Source of the DNA: Eubacterium sp. TM05-53
Lineage (GTDB): Bacteria; Bacillota_I; Bacilli_A; Erysipelotrichales; Erysipelotrichaceae
Direction: 5' to 3'
Assembly (NCBI RefSeq): GCF_003436425.1
Contig: NZ_QSPK01000063.1
Coordinates: 1 to 13,218 of the forward strand
DNA length: 13,218 nucleotides
Below the pieces are notes generated by a model that did not search any database, was not told the origin of the DNA, and worked only from the letters and a program-made list of their open reading frames with translations. Positions 1 to 6,719 of this stretch are shown here, piece by piece. The number at the start of each line of letters is the position of its first letter. Positions within the stretch are counted from its first letter, which is position 1. The translations under genes and the position numbers were made by a program.

Positions 1-81
1 ATTGCAAGAACACGTCATGAAACATATGATTATCAAGGTATTCAAGTTATTGATCTTTGTAGATGGCTTAGAGTAGAATAA
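1..81 (+). CDS. 3' end of an unrecognised gene (partial)
   Basis: The first 81 bases read open in frame 1 and stop at TAA (79-81). They encode a 26-residue C-terminal tail ending ...IDLCRWLRVE. The tail is basic and tyrosine-rich near its start, with no motif I recognise. The start lies outside the window, so function cannot be assigned. A good intrinsic terminator about 120 bases downstream (203-235) on the same strand fits a real gene ending here. The open stretch is short, so it could still be chance. Confidence 0.45.
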   Translation: MARTRHETYDYQGIQVIDLCRWLRVE

Positions 82-202
82 CGATTCGTTTTCAAAAGCA
101 TAATGGGTGCTGTCCAGACAATGTCTAGATGACTTTATTGTATGAGTTAAATCTACAGTGTTACTTAACTGAAAATAATTAGGTGCCTAAAAATCAGTAC
201 AG
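82..202. other. Non-coding stretch between partial gene and terminator
   Basis: No start with an SD or open frame of useful length is seen. Small palindromes are present: AGTTAA/TTAACT arms at 145-150 and 165-170, and TTAGG-TG-CCTAA at 179-190. They could be transcript secondary structure or a binding site; nothing links them to a known factor. Confidence 0.3.
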
Positions 203-235
203 AGCATTACCACTTTGGTAGTGCTTTTCTTTTAC
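203..235 (+). terminator. Intrinsic terminator
   Basis: A nine-pair stem (203-211 with 217-225, one G-T pair) closes a five-base loop and is followed by a T-rich run (225-233). It most likely ends the transcript of the partial gene at 1-81 and shields the insertion sequence from outside transcription. A second small hairpin, TGGC-TTTA-GCCA, follows at 241-252. Confidence 0.75.
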
Positions 236-279
236 GTTTTTGGCTTTAGCCAGTTGAGTACGAAGTACGAAACAACAAA

Positions 280-300
280 ACCACCTGCTATGCGGGTGGT
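280..300 (+). repeat. Left-end hairpin of the IS200 element
   Basis: A nine-pair stem (280-288 with 292-300, one G-T pair) has a TAT loop. Its position, about 90 bases before tnpA, matches the left-end structure bound by TnpA in IS200/IS605 elements. The mirror partner is the imperfect hairpin at 1004-1023. Confidence 0.75.
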
Positions 301-321
301 GTCAAAAAAATGTTATGCAAA

Positions 322-386
322 ATAATCACCATTCTTTCTATAATGAAGGTGTTCAAGCTATCAAAATAAGAAAGAATGGTGATTAT
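322..386 (+). promoter_or_regulatory. tnpA leader stem-loop that can hide the initiation region
   Basis: An exact 18-base inverted repeat pairs 322-339 with 369-386, leaving a 29-base loop. The right arm contains the only SD-like bases (GGTG) before the tnpA ATG at 388 and also the alternative in-frame ATG at 376. If the leader is transcribed, this fold would block ribosome access. Repression of transposase translation by a leader hairpin is established for the classic IS200 element. That the same occurs here is inferred from the pairing. Confidence 0.65.
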
Positions 387-387
387 A

Positions 388-888
388 ATGGCTAATAAAG
401 CAAACTCTTTAGCACATACAAAATGGATGTGTAAGTACCACATCATTTTCACTCCCAAGTATAGACGAAAAGTGATATACAATCAATATCGAAAAGACTT
501 GGGTGAAATATTGAGAGAATTATGTAGATATAAGCATGTGGAAATAATAGAAGGACATTTGATGAGGGACCATGTACATATGCTGGTTATGATACCTCCA
601 TCATTGTCTGTATCTTCATTCATGGGATATCTAAAAGGTAAATCAGCATTGATGATGTTTGATAGACATGCTAATCTGAAATATAAGTTCGGGAACAGAC
701 ATTTTTGGAGCGAAGGATATTATGTAAGTACGGTAGGGTTGAATGATGCGACAGTAGCAAAATATATTCGTGAGCAGGAAATGCATGATATCGCAATGGA
801 TAAAATGAGTGTAAAGGAGTACGCAAATCCATTCTCAGAAGCAGAGCAACAGGCATATAAACAAGAAAAAGCAAAGAGAAAGAAATAG
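388..888 (+). CDS. tnpA: IS200-type HUH transposase TnpA
   Basis: This is a small single-strand DNA transposase of the Y1 HUH family that cuts and rejoins the hairpin-marked ends of its element. The 166-residue product has the HUH metal-binding motif (DHVHMLV, His62 and His64) and the catalytic tyrosine in AKYIREQE (Tyr126). The N-terminus MANKANSLAHTKW and the segment FTPKYRRK are typical of IS200 proteins, and the length is normal. I chose ATG 388 because homologues usually begin with MANKA. An in-frame ATG at 376 would add four residues. The start region lies in a strong leader hairpin (322-386), so expression is probably kept low. The frame is intact, so the copy may still be mobile. Confidence 0.93.
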   Translation: MANKANSLAHTKWMCKYHIIFTPKYRRKVIYNQYRKDLGEILRELCRYKHVEIIEGHLMRDHVHMLVMIPPSLSVSSFMGYLKGKSALMMFDRHANLKYKFGNRHFWSEGYYVSTVGLNDATVAKYIREQEMHDIAMDKMSVKEYANPFSEAEQQAYKQEKAKRKK

Positions 889-1023
889 TAAATAAACAAA
901 GCCCTTTGATGGCTGGCGAGAGTCAAAAGCGATAGCTTGAACGAAGTGAAAGCAGCGCCTTGAGACGCGAGCTGGTAGTAAAGGCTTATAACCGCAGAGA
1001 AAACCACGCTTTTTTAAGCATGG
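889..1023 (+). repeat. Non-coding tail and right-end hairpin of the IS200 element
   Basis: The 115 bases after tnpA hold no gene but contain pairable segments such as GCCTT (957-961) with AAGGC (981-985). The right hairpin pairs 1004-1011 with 1016-1023 around a TTTT loop, with one C-A mismatch. It is followed by a T-rich stretch, so it may also terminate tnpA transcription before cca. A guide-RNA-like role has been considered for such tails in tnpB-bearing relatives, but no tnpB is present here. Confidence 0.55.
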
Positions 1024-1032
1024 ATTTTATTC

Positions 1033-1044
1033 TATAATTAGAGT
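1033..1044 (+). promoter_or_regulatory. Promoter -10 element of cca, leaderless geometry
   Basis: A perfect TATAAT (1033-1038) is followed by exactly six bases and then the cca ATG at 1045, so transcription is expected to start at or next to the A of the start codon. No SD is visible upstream of the start. The -35 position falls in the T-rich loop of the IS right hairpin and is poor. The IS may therefore have supplied or replaced the original upstream half of this promoter. Confidence 0.55.
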
Positions 1045-2355
1045 ATGAAATTACCTGAATATATATTAGAAATCATTCATAAAATAAATGACATTGGATA
1101 TGAAGCCTATGTAGTAGGAGGCTGTGTACGAGATTATTTATTAAATCGTCCGATTCATGATTATGATATTTGTACAAGTGCTAAGCCAGAAGTGATATTG
1201 AATTTGTTTGATCGAAGTATTGGTACAGGACTCAAACATGGAACAGTAACGGTCTTGTCGAATTCCCCAGTTGAAATCACAACCTTTCGTTTAGAGAGTG
1301 AATATAAAGATCATCGTCATCCAGACAGTGTGAAATATGTTTCTACAATTGAAGAAGATTTATCAAGACGTGATTTTACTGTGAATGCGATGGCCTATCA
1401 TCCAAGTCGTGGTTTGATTGATCCATACAATGGGCAAGTCGATTTAAAACGTAAAGTGATACGTTGTGTTGGAAGTCCAGATCGAAGATTTAATGAAGAT
1501 GCCCTAAGAATGCTTCGTGCCTATCGTTTTTGCGCAAAACTAGGCTTTTCCATGGATGAAACAGTTAAAACATCCATCGATATAAATGCATCTTTGATTC
1601 AATATGTATCGATAGAAAGAATCGTACATGAATTAAAAGAAATCATGGAAACAAATCCACAAGTATTGGCGGATATGACACTTCTTTTAAAGCCTGTATT
1701 TAAGGAGTTGGATTTGGCTTTACATTGTAGTCAAAACTCAATCTATCACTATACCGATGTCTTGCATCATACACTAGATGCGATGAGCTATTTAAAACCC
1801 TATGATGAGACATTGGCCTTTGCGCTATTATTTCATGACTTGGGTAAAGTACAAGTGAAGACAACTGATTCTAAGGGGAAGGATCATTTTAAGCATCATG
1901 CCATGGTGGGAAGTGAATTATCGAAAGAGCTTTGTCGACGTTTTAAACTCACAAATGACCAAAGAAAGTGGATACCATTCTATGTCTTGCATCATGATGA
2001 TAAATTTACTTGTGATTTAGATTGTATTTATAAATATCGCATTACATATAATTTGGATGAAGAACACTTATTGAAATTACTTCAAATTCGCTATTGTGAT
2101 GCGATGGCCCATTCTGAATTGGGACAAAAATCAGCTGTAGATGTAGAATCATTCTATGACTATTACATCCAAAATAGAAATCGTTGTATGAGTATATCCC
2201 AACTTGCGTTGAATGGAAAAGATATTATAGAAGCTACAAATCTAAGGGGAAAACAGATTCAAGAAGCTTTGAAAATGTGTTTAAAATATAGTTTTTACAA
2301 TCCTGAAAAGAATAATAAAAAGGATTTGCTGAATATACTAAAAAATGAGTTATGA
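1045..2355 (+). CDS. cca: CCA tRNA nucleotidyltransferase
   Basis: This enzyme adds or repairs the 3'-terminal CCA of tRNAs from CTP and ATP without a nucleic acid template. The 436-residue protein has the class II nucleotidyltransferase head: GGCVRD at 25-30, the metal-binding DYD at 39-41, RRDFTVNAMA at 108-117, and the template motif EDALRMLRAYRF at 151-162. An HD-type region follows, with HH at 241-242 and FHDLGK at 263-268. The length suits the HD-bearing bacterial type. The N-terminus aligns with family members, which supports this start although no SD is present. A TATAAT six bases upstream suggests a leaderless message. The gene converges on the MATE gene, and the last six bases of the two frames overlap inside a terminator palindrome. 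A-adding-only specificity cannot be excluded by eye. Confidence 0.95.
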   Translation: MKLPEYILEIIHKINDIGYEAYVVGGCVRDYLLNRPIHDYDICTSAKPEVILNLFDRSIGTGLKHGTVTVLSNSPVEITTFRLESEYKDHRHPDSVKYVSTIEEDLSRRDFTVNAMAYHPSRGLIDPYNGQVDLKRKVIRCVGSPDRRFNEDALRMLRAYRFCAKLGFSMDETVKTSIDINASLIQYVSIERIVHELKEIMETNPQVLADMTLLLKPVFKELDLALHCSQNSIYHYTDVLHHTLDAMSYLKPYDETLAFALLFHDLGKVQVKTTDSKGKDHFKHHAMVGSELSKELCRRFKLTNDQRKWIPFYVLHHDDKFTCDLDCIYKYRITYNLDEEHLLKLLQIRYCDAMAHSELGQKSAVDVESFYDYYIQNRNRCMSISQLALNGKDIIEATNLRGKQIQEALKMCLKYSFYNPEKNNKKDLLNILKNEL

Positions 2356-2372
2356 TTTTTCATAACTCATTT
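2343..2372. terminator. Shared bidirectional terminator inside two convergent coding ends
   Basis: A perfect 13-pair stem (2343-2355 with 2360-2372) has a TTTT loop. The left arm contains both the cca stop (TGA 2353-2355) and the MATE stop (2350-2352 on the minus strand). The right arm encodes the last MATE residues. The minus-strand reading has a clear T run (T6) after the stem; the plus-strand T run is shorter (TTT then GTG). It should end the MarR-MATE transcript well and cca less strongly. Confidence 0.8.
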
Positions 2373-3729
2373 GTGCTAATGTCTTCTTAAAGTTTTTAAT
2401 AAATAGTGTTACCGTTGTGCTTACCGCAATAAAGTCTGCGATTGGTTCGGCTAGGAATACCGCAAAGATATGATCGGATAGGATGCTTGGTAAGATAAAA
2501 ATCAATGGAATTAATACAATGATCTTTCTAAAGATAGCTAAGAATACAGAAATCTTGGCATTGCCAAACGCAATGAATGTTTGTTGGCAAGAAATCTGAA
2601 GTCCCATTAATAATACGCATGCCATATAGATACGAATGGCCCATGTTGCCATAGACATTAATTCAGGATCATTTGTGAAGATTGAAATAAATACTTGAGG
2701 GAATAATTCCACTAGAATCCAGATGATACTTGCGTATGTGAAACAACATAGTGTTTGAAGTAAAAAGCCTTTTTTAACGCGCTGGCCATTTTTAGCACCA
2801 AAGTTGTAACTGATGATGGGTTGTCCACCTTGCGTTAATCCTTGTATTGGCATCATCGCAAACTGCATAACACTCGTTAGAATGGTCATACTTCCAATCG
2901 CAACGTCCCCACCAAATTTAGAGAGTTGCATATTGAAACATAAAGAAATCAAGCTTTCTGTTGACTGCATCACAAAAGGTGCGATGCCTAAAGCTAAACT
3001 AGGAAATAATAGGCTTGGTACGATTTTAAAATTTTCTTTTTTTAACTTAAGAACCGTCTGTTTACCACTCAAGAAATGAATGACCCAGATTGCACTGATA
3101 GCTTGCGAAATAATGGTAGCTAGTGCAGCTCCTTTTACGCCCATATTGAATCCAAAGATAAAGATAGGGTCTAAAATAATGTTTAAGATAGCTCCAATTA
3201 AAACGGTCATCATACTTGTTTTAGAGAATCCCTGACAAGAAATAAAGGCGTTCATTCCGAGTGTCATTTGGACAAAAATGGTTCCTAAGGCATAAATACC
3301 CATATATTGTTTGGCATATACAATTGTTTTTGAACTTGCCTGGAACAATTGTAGTAATGGAGTTTGGAAAGCTAATAAGCATACAGTTAGCGTTAAAGAA
3401 ATCACAATCAATGCGATAAAACAGTTTCCCATGATTTTTTCAGCCGTTGGATTATCTTGTTTTCCCATATAAATACTGGCTCTTGGAGCACCGCCCATAC
3501 CAACTAAACACGCAAAGGCCGATACAATCATAATAATAGGAAGACAAACACCGACTCCGGTTAGGGCAATAGCTCCTACATCTTGAATGTGACCAATATA
3601 CATACGGTCAACTACGTTATAGAGTAAGTTAACAATTTGACTTAAGATGGCAGGGACCGCCAACATAAAGAGTAACTTACCAACTTTTTCATGTCCTAAA
3701 TCCACTTCGGACGCTGTTGTAAATTTCAT
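2350..3729 (-). CDS. MATE family efflux transporter (MepA-like)
   Basis: This is a membrane antiporter that exports drugs or other organic cations using a sodium or proton gradient. The 459-residue protein has the MATE layout of about twelve hydrophobic segments in two halves. The opening region, with LAVPAILSQIVNLLYNVVDR and the IGHIQDVGAIALTGVG stretch, is typical of the MepA/NorM-like class. The gene starts one base after the stop of a MarR-family gene. Its SD, AAGGAG (plus-strand 3739-3744), lies inside the last codons of that gene, so the two are translationally coupled. A MarR regulator directly before a MATE pump is the arrangement of staphylococcal mepR-mepA. The substrate here is unknown. 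Confidence 0.93.
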   Translation of the reverse strand: MKFTTASEVDLGHEKVGKLLFMLAVPAILSQIVNLLYNVVDRMYIGHIQDVGAIALTGVGVCLPIIMIVSAFACLVGMGGAPRASIYMGKQDNPTAEKIMGNCFIALIVISLTLTVCLLAFQTPLLQLFQASSKTIVYAKQYMGIYALGTIFVQMTLGMNAFISCQGFSKTSMMTVLIGAILNIILDPIFIFGFNMGVKGAALATIISQAISAIWVIHFLSGKQTVLKLKKENFKIVPSLLFPSLALGIAPFVMQSTESLISLCFNMQLSKFGGDVAIGSMTILTSVMQFAMMPIQGLTQGGQPIISYNFGAKNGQRVKKGFLLQTLCCFTYASIIWILVELFPQVFISIFTNDPELMSMATWAIRIYMACVLLMGLQISCQQTFIAFGNAKISVFLAIFRKIIVLIPLIFILPSILSDHIFAVFLAEPIADFIAVSTTVTLFIKNFKKTLAQMSYEKS

Positions 3730-3730
3730 T

Positions 3731-4162
3731 TTAATTTGCTCCTTCTATTTTTTCGTTCATTTTATTCATTGTCTCAATCATGCATTGAATGTCTTTTGTA
3801 GGAATATCTTTGAATAATACTTGATTGATTTTTTCAATTTCAATATTGATCTTTTCTAATACAGGAATCGCATCTTCGGTTAATTCAATATGTGAAATTC
3901 TTTTATCGTTTGGAATTCCTTTAACTGTGATCAATCCCTTTTGTTCTAGGCTTGTTACACTTCGAGAAACCAAAGCTTTTGAAACGCCCAATACAACACG
4001 AAGCTGTGTACTTGTCGTAATGGAATTGTTGTTTTGTAGTAAAATTAATATCGAGATTTCATTGGGTGAAAACGTATATTCCGCAAATCGATCTTTGATT
4101 TGTTTGCCATAATATTCACGCAATCGATTGGATAAGCGCAAAAATTCTTCAATCGTCAACAT
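3731..4162 (-). CDS. MarR-family transcriptional regulator of the MATE operon
   Basis: This is a dimeric winged-helix repressor, probably of its own promoter and the downstream efflux gene, released by a bound ligand. The 143-residue length is standard. The HTH lies at about residues 50-75, with recognition helix SKALVSRSVTSLEQKG, followed by a wing with the conserved NDKR (85-88). The flanking N- and C-terminal helices form the dimer interface. The start has the SD AGGAGAG a few bases upstream on the minus strand. The promoter and three operator-like motifs lie at 4176-4224. Its stop is one base before the MATE start. Loss of this gene would be expected to raise efflux, by analogy to MepR; that is inference. 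Confidence 0.92.
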   Translation of the reverse strand: MLTIEEFLRLSNRLREYYGKQIKDRFAEYTFSPNEISILILLQNNNSITTSTQLRVVLGVSKALVSRSVTSLEQKGLITVKGIPNDKRISHIELTEDAIPVLEKINIEIEKINQVLFKDIPTKDIQCMIETMNKMNEKIEGAN

Positions 4163-4175
4163 ATGCTCTCCTAAT

Positions 4176-4212
4176 GTTCACTTGTGAACAGTTCAATTGT
4201 AAACAAGTAAAC
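4176..4212. promoter_or_regulatory. Candidate MarR operator array
   Basis: Three related 14-base motifs occur: GTTCACTTGTGAAC (4176-4189), GTTCAATTGTAAAC (4191-4204), and the inverted GTAAACAAGTAAAC (4199-4212), which reads GTTTACTTGTTTAC on the other strand. They cover the predicted start, the -10 box and the spacer of the marR promoter, where a bound repressor would block polymerase. That the MarR protein binds here is inferred from position and dyad symmetry. Confidence 0.65.
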
Positions 4213-4224
4213 AAAATATGTCAA
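4196..4224 (-). promoter_or_regulatory. Promoter of the MarR-MATE operon
   Basis: On the minus strand TTGACA (4219-4224) and TACAAT (4196-4201) are separated by 17 bases, a nearly ideal vegetative promoter. The predicted start is about 4189. Such a strong promoter under an overlapping operator is the usual design for a repressed efflux operon. Confidence 0.8.
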
Positions 4225-4253
4225 TAAATTATTGAAAAACCGGGTGGTTAGAA

Positions 4254-4281
4254 TTGACTACTTAAATAAGATGATTATAAT
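4254..4281 (+). promoter_or_regulatory. Promoter of the feoAB fusion gene, possible iron box
   Basis: TTGACT (4254-4259) and TATAAT (4276-4281) lie 16 bases apart, upstream of a strong GGGGGAGGG SD at 4293-4301 and the ATG at 4308. The segment 4272-4286 matches about 11 of 14 fixed positions of the 7-1-7 Fur dyad (TGATAAT-N-ATTATCA) and overlaps the -10 box. Because the region is AT-rich this similarity is weak. Iron repression is expected for feo genes in general but is not proven by this site. Confidence 0.6.
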
Positions 4282-4307
4282 TTTAACTAATTGGGGGAGG
4301 GACATGC

Positions 4308-6644
4308 ATGACGTTAAAAGAGCTAAAAATAGGACAGAGTGCATTGATTAAGGCCGTTGGAGGAACGGGTGCATTAAGGCAACACTTTCTAGATATGGGA
4401 GTTATACCTGGAGCCGAGGTTACAGTTGTAAAGTTTGCGCCTATGGGCGATCCAATGGAACTACAGATTCATGGTTATGAATTATCGCTTCGTTTAGATG
4501 AAGCTGAAAAAATATTGGTTGAATTAATTGATGAGAGAACACGAAAGCATGAGAGTGCAGAAAATATAAATAACACCGTTCACCCTGGTTTAGGTGAAGA
4601 TGGTAAATATCATGTAAAGGCAGATGAACATCCTTTGCCCGAAGGAACATGTTTGACATATGCCTTGGTAGGAAATCAAAACTGTGGAAAAACCACATTG
4701 TTTAACCAGCTTACTGGATCGAATCAACATGTTGGAAACTTTCCAGGTGTAACTGTCGATCGAAAGGATGGTCCAATTAAAGGGTATCCAAACACAATGG
4801 TGACAGATTTACCGGGTATTTATTCGATGTCACCTTATACGAGTGAAGAAATTGTATCGCGTAATTTTGTGTTAAATGATAAGCCTAAGGCTATCATTAA
4901 TATTGTAGATGCCACAAATATTGAGCGAAATCTATATTTGACGATGCAACTTTTAGAAATGAATATTTCGATGGTTGTTGCACTTAATATGATGGATGAA
5001 GTTGCCAACAATCAAGGTTCGATTGATATCAATGGTATGGAGGCTATGCTTGGTGTACCAGTTATACCTATTTCTGCAGCTAAAAACCAAGGTGTAGATG
5101 AATTGATTGAACATGCCATTCATATTGCGAAATATCAAGAAAGACCAGGTCGTTTAGATTTTTGTGGGGAAGATGATTTCGGTGGAGCTGTTCACCGTTG
5201 TATTCACTCCATTTGTCATTTGATTGAAGATCATGCCAAAAAGGAAGATATTCCTTTGCGTTTTGCGGCCAGTAAGATTATTGAAGGCGATACATTGATT
5301 CTTGATCGTTTAGATTTAGATGATAACGAAAAAGAAATGATTGAGCACATTGTGCTTCAAATGGAAAAAGAGCGTGGACTCGATCATAGTGCGGCCATTG
5401 CCGATATGCGTTTTTCCTTTATTGAAAAGGTTTGTGAACAAACCGTTGTTAAGCCTAAGGAAAGTAAAGAGCGTGTTCGAAGTGAAAAAATTGACCGTAT
5501 TTTAACCGGTAAATATACCGCAATTCCAATGTTTATTGGGATTATGTTACTTGTATTCTATCTAACATTTAATGTGGTTGGGGCATGGCTTCAAGGCTTA
5601 TTAGAACTTGGTATTGATTGGATCACACAAGTAGTGGATGCATGGATGACAAGTGCTCACGTAAGCTATGCCGTACATAGTCTAGTGATTGATGGTATCT
5701 TTGCGGGTGTTGGTTCAGTCTTATCTTTCTTACCTATCATTGTGACCTTGTTCTTCTTTTTATCTATGATGGAAGATAGTGGATATATTGCGCGTGTAGC
5801 CTTCTTTATGGATAAACTATTAAGAAAGATTGGATTATCCGGAAGAAGTATTGTTCCTTTATTGATTGGCTTTGGATGTACGGTACCAGCCGTTATGTCG
5901 ACACGTACTTTGCCAAGTGAAAGAGATCGTAAGATGACGATTTTATTGACGCCATTTATGTCTTGTACCGCAAAACTACCAATTTATGCATTCTTTGTGA
6001 ATGCGTTCTTTCCAAAACAAGGTGGTTTAGTCATGACAGGACTTTACGTTTTGGGCATTGCCGTAGGTATATTGATTGCGTTCTTATTTAAAAACACTTT
6101 ATTTAAAGGGGAAGCTGTTCCGTTTGTGATGGAACTTCCAAATTATCGTTTGCCTGGATTAAAAAATGTAAGTCAGTTGTTGTGGGAAAAGGCAAAGGAT
6201 TTCCTACAAAAAGCTTTTACCGTTATTTTTGTGGCCACTGTACTTGTATGGTTCCTTCAAAGTTTTAACCTACAATTCGAAATGGTCAAAGACTCAAGTC
6301 AAAGTATTTTGGCAATGGTAGCCGGATGGATTGCCCCAGTGTTTGCACCATTAGGACTTCAAGATTGGCGTATTGTGACATCGTTGATTAGTGGGTTTAT
6401 GGCTAAGGAAAGTGTTGTTTCTACACTACAAGTATTATTTGTAGGTGGTGTACATAGTGCATTAACTACACTATCAGCTGCTTCGTTACTTGTATTCTGT
6501 TTGATTTATTCACCATGTGTTGCGGCTATCGCATCTATTAAACGAGAACTAGGTGCAAGATGGGCAGTCGGTGTAGTGGCATGGCAATGTGTACTTGCAT
6601 GGATTTTAGCTTTTGTAGTTCATGTGATTGGTTCTGTATTATAA
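4308..6644 (+). CDS. feoB: Ferrous iron transporter, FeoA-FeoB fusion
   Basis: This is an inner-membrane importer of Fe2+ with a cytoplasmic GTPase switch. The 778-residue protein begins with a FeoA domain of SH3-like type (about 1-75; GQSALIKAVG, LDMGVIPGAEV), joined by a charged linker to FeoB. The G domain shows G1 GNQNCGKTT (122-130), G3 DLPG (167-170), G4 NMMD (227-230) and G5 SAAK (256-259). A helical spacer domain follows to about 395, then the membrane part with the gate motifs GCTVP (523-527) and CTAKLP (553-558) and SPCVAA near 735. Separate FeoA and FeoB proteins are more common, and fusion is known in some Bacillota. No FeoC-like gene follows. The gene is monocistronic, with its own promoter and a terminator beginning in its stop codon. 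Confidence 0.95.
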   Translation: MTLKELKIGQSALIKAVGGTGALRQHFLDMGVIPGAEVTVVKFAPMGDPMELQIHGYELSLRLDEAEKILVELIDERTRKHESAENINNTVHPGLGEDGKYHVKADEHPLPEGTCLTYALVGNQNCGKTTLFNQLTGSNQHVGNFPGVTVDRKDGPIKGYPNTMVTDLPGIYSMSPYTSEEIVSRNFVLNDKPKAIINIVDATNIERNLYLTMQLLEMNISMVVALNMMDEVANNQGSIDINGMEAMLGVPVIPISAAKNQGVDELIEHAIHIAKYQERPGRLDFCGEDDFGGAVHRCIHSICHLIEDHAKKEDIPLRFAASKIIEGDTLILDRLDLDDNEKEMIEHIVLQMEKERGLDHSAAIADMRFSFIEKVCEQTVVKPKESKERVRSEKIDRILTGKYTAIPMFIGIMLLVFYLTFNVVGAWLQGLLELGIDWITQVVDAWMTSAHVSYAVHSLVIDGIFAGVGSVLSFLPIIVTLFFFLSMMEDSGYIARVAFFMDKLLRKIGLSGRSIVPLLIGFGCTVPAVMSTRTLPSERDRKMTILLTPFMSCTAKLPIYAFFVNAFFPKQGGLVMTGLYVLGIAVGILIAFLFKNTLFKGEAVPFVMELPNYRLPGLKNVSQLLWEKAKDFLQKAFTVIFVATVLVWFLQSFNLQFEMVKDSSQSILAMVAGWIAPVFAPLGLQDWRIVTSLISGFMAKESVVSTLQVLFVGGVHSALTTLSAASLLVFCLIYSPCVAAIASIKRELGARWAVGVVAWQCVLAWILAFVVHVIGSVL

Positions 6645-6669
6645 GTAGCTTTAATGCTACTTTTTTTTT
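6643..6669 (+). terminator. Intrinsic terminator of feoAB
   Basis: The stem pairs 6643-6649 with 6656-6662 around a six-base loop and is followed by a run of nine T (6661-6669). The stem begins in the TAA stop (6642-6644). The T run also occupies the -35 position of the next promoter. Confidence 0.85.
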
Positions 6670-6683
6670 GAAAAAGGATGGTT

Positions 6684-6710
6684 TATAATTTTTCCATATC
6701 TAAGGGAGGG
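6684..6710 (+). promoter_or_regulatory. Promoter and SD of the HAD-chromate transporter operon
   Basis: TATAAT lies at 6684-6689, with its -35 position in the T9 run of the feoAB terminator and therefore weak. The SD GGGAGGG (6704-6710) lies nine bases before ATG 6720. This spacing selects 6720 as the start over the in-frame ATG at 6678, which lies upstream of the -10 box. Confidence 0.55.
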
Positions 6711-6719
6711 TGTTTACTT

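Larger units (their letters stand above)
281..1023 (+). mobile_element. IS200-type insertion sequence (IS200/IS605 family)
   Basis: A single HUH transposase gene is bracketed by subterminal hairpins (280-300 and 1004-1023), the architecture of IS200 elements. These move as single strands and leave no target duplication. There is no tnpB. The limits given are the outer edges of the hairpins. In this family the true cleavage sites lie some bases outside them, so the element probably extends slightly further on both sides. About 115 bases of non-coding DNA separate the tnpA stop from the right hairpin. It has inserted between a terminated upstream gene and cca, ending within about 20 bases of the cca start. 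Confidence 0.85.

Noticed and set aside
889..1003. Guide RNA of a TnpB-type nuclease
   Set aside because: No tnpB gene or remnant is present in the element, so this is only a possibility to check.
720..1007. Minus-strand open frame over the tnpA 3' end
   Set aside because: It is antisense to tnpA and the IS tail, lacks an SD and shows no family features.
4272..4286. Definite Fur box at feoAB
   Set aside because: It matches only about 11 of 14 fixed bases in AT-rich DNA overlapping TATAAT, so it is kept only as a weak remark in the promoter entry.
6678..6719. Upstream in-frame ATG extending the HAD protein by 14 residues
   Set aside because: It lies upstream of the -10 box and lacks a spaced SD. 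The GGGAGGG SD and the family N-terminus MYKLIACDLD support ATG 6720.
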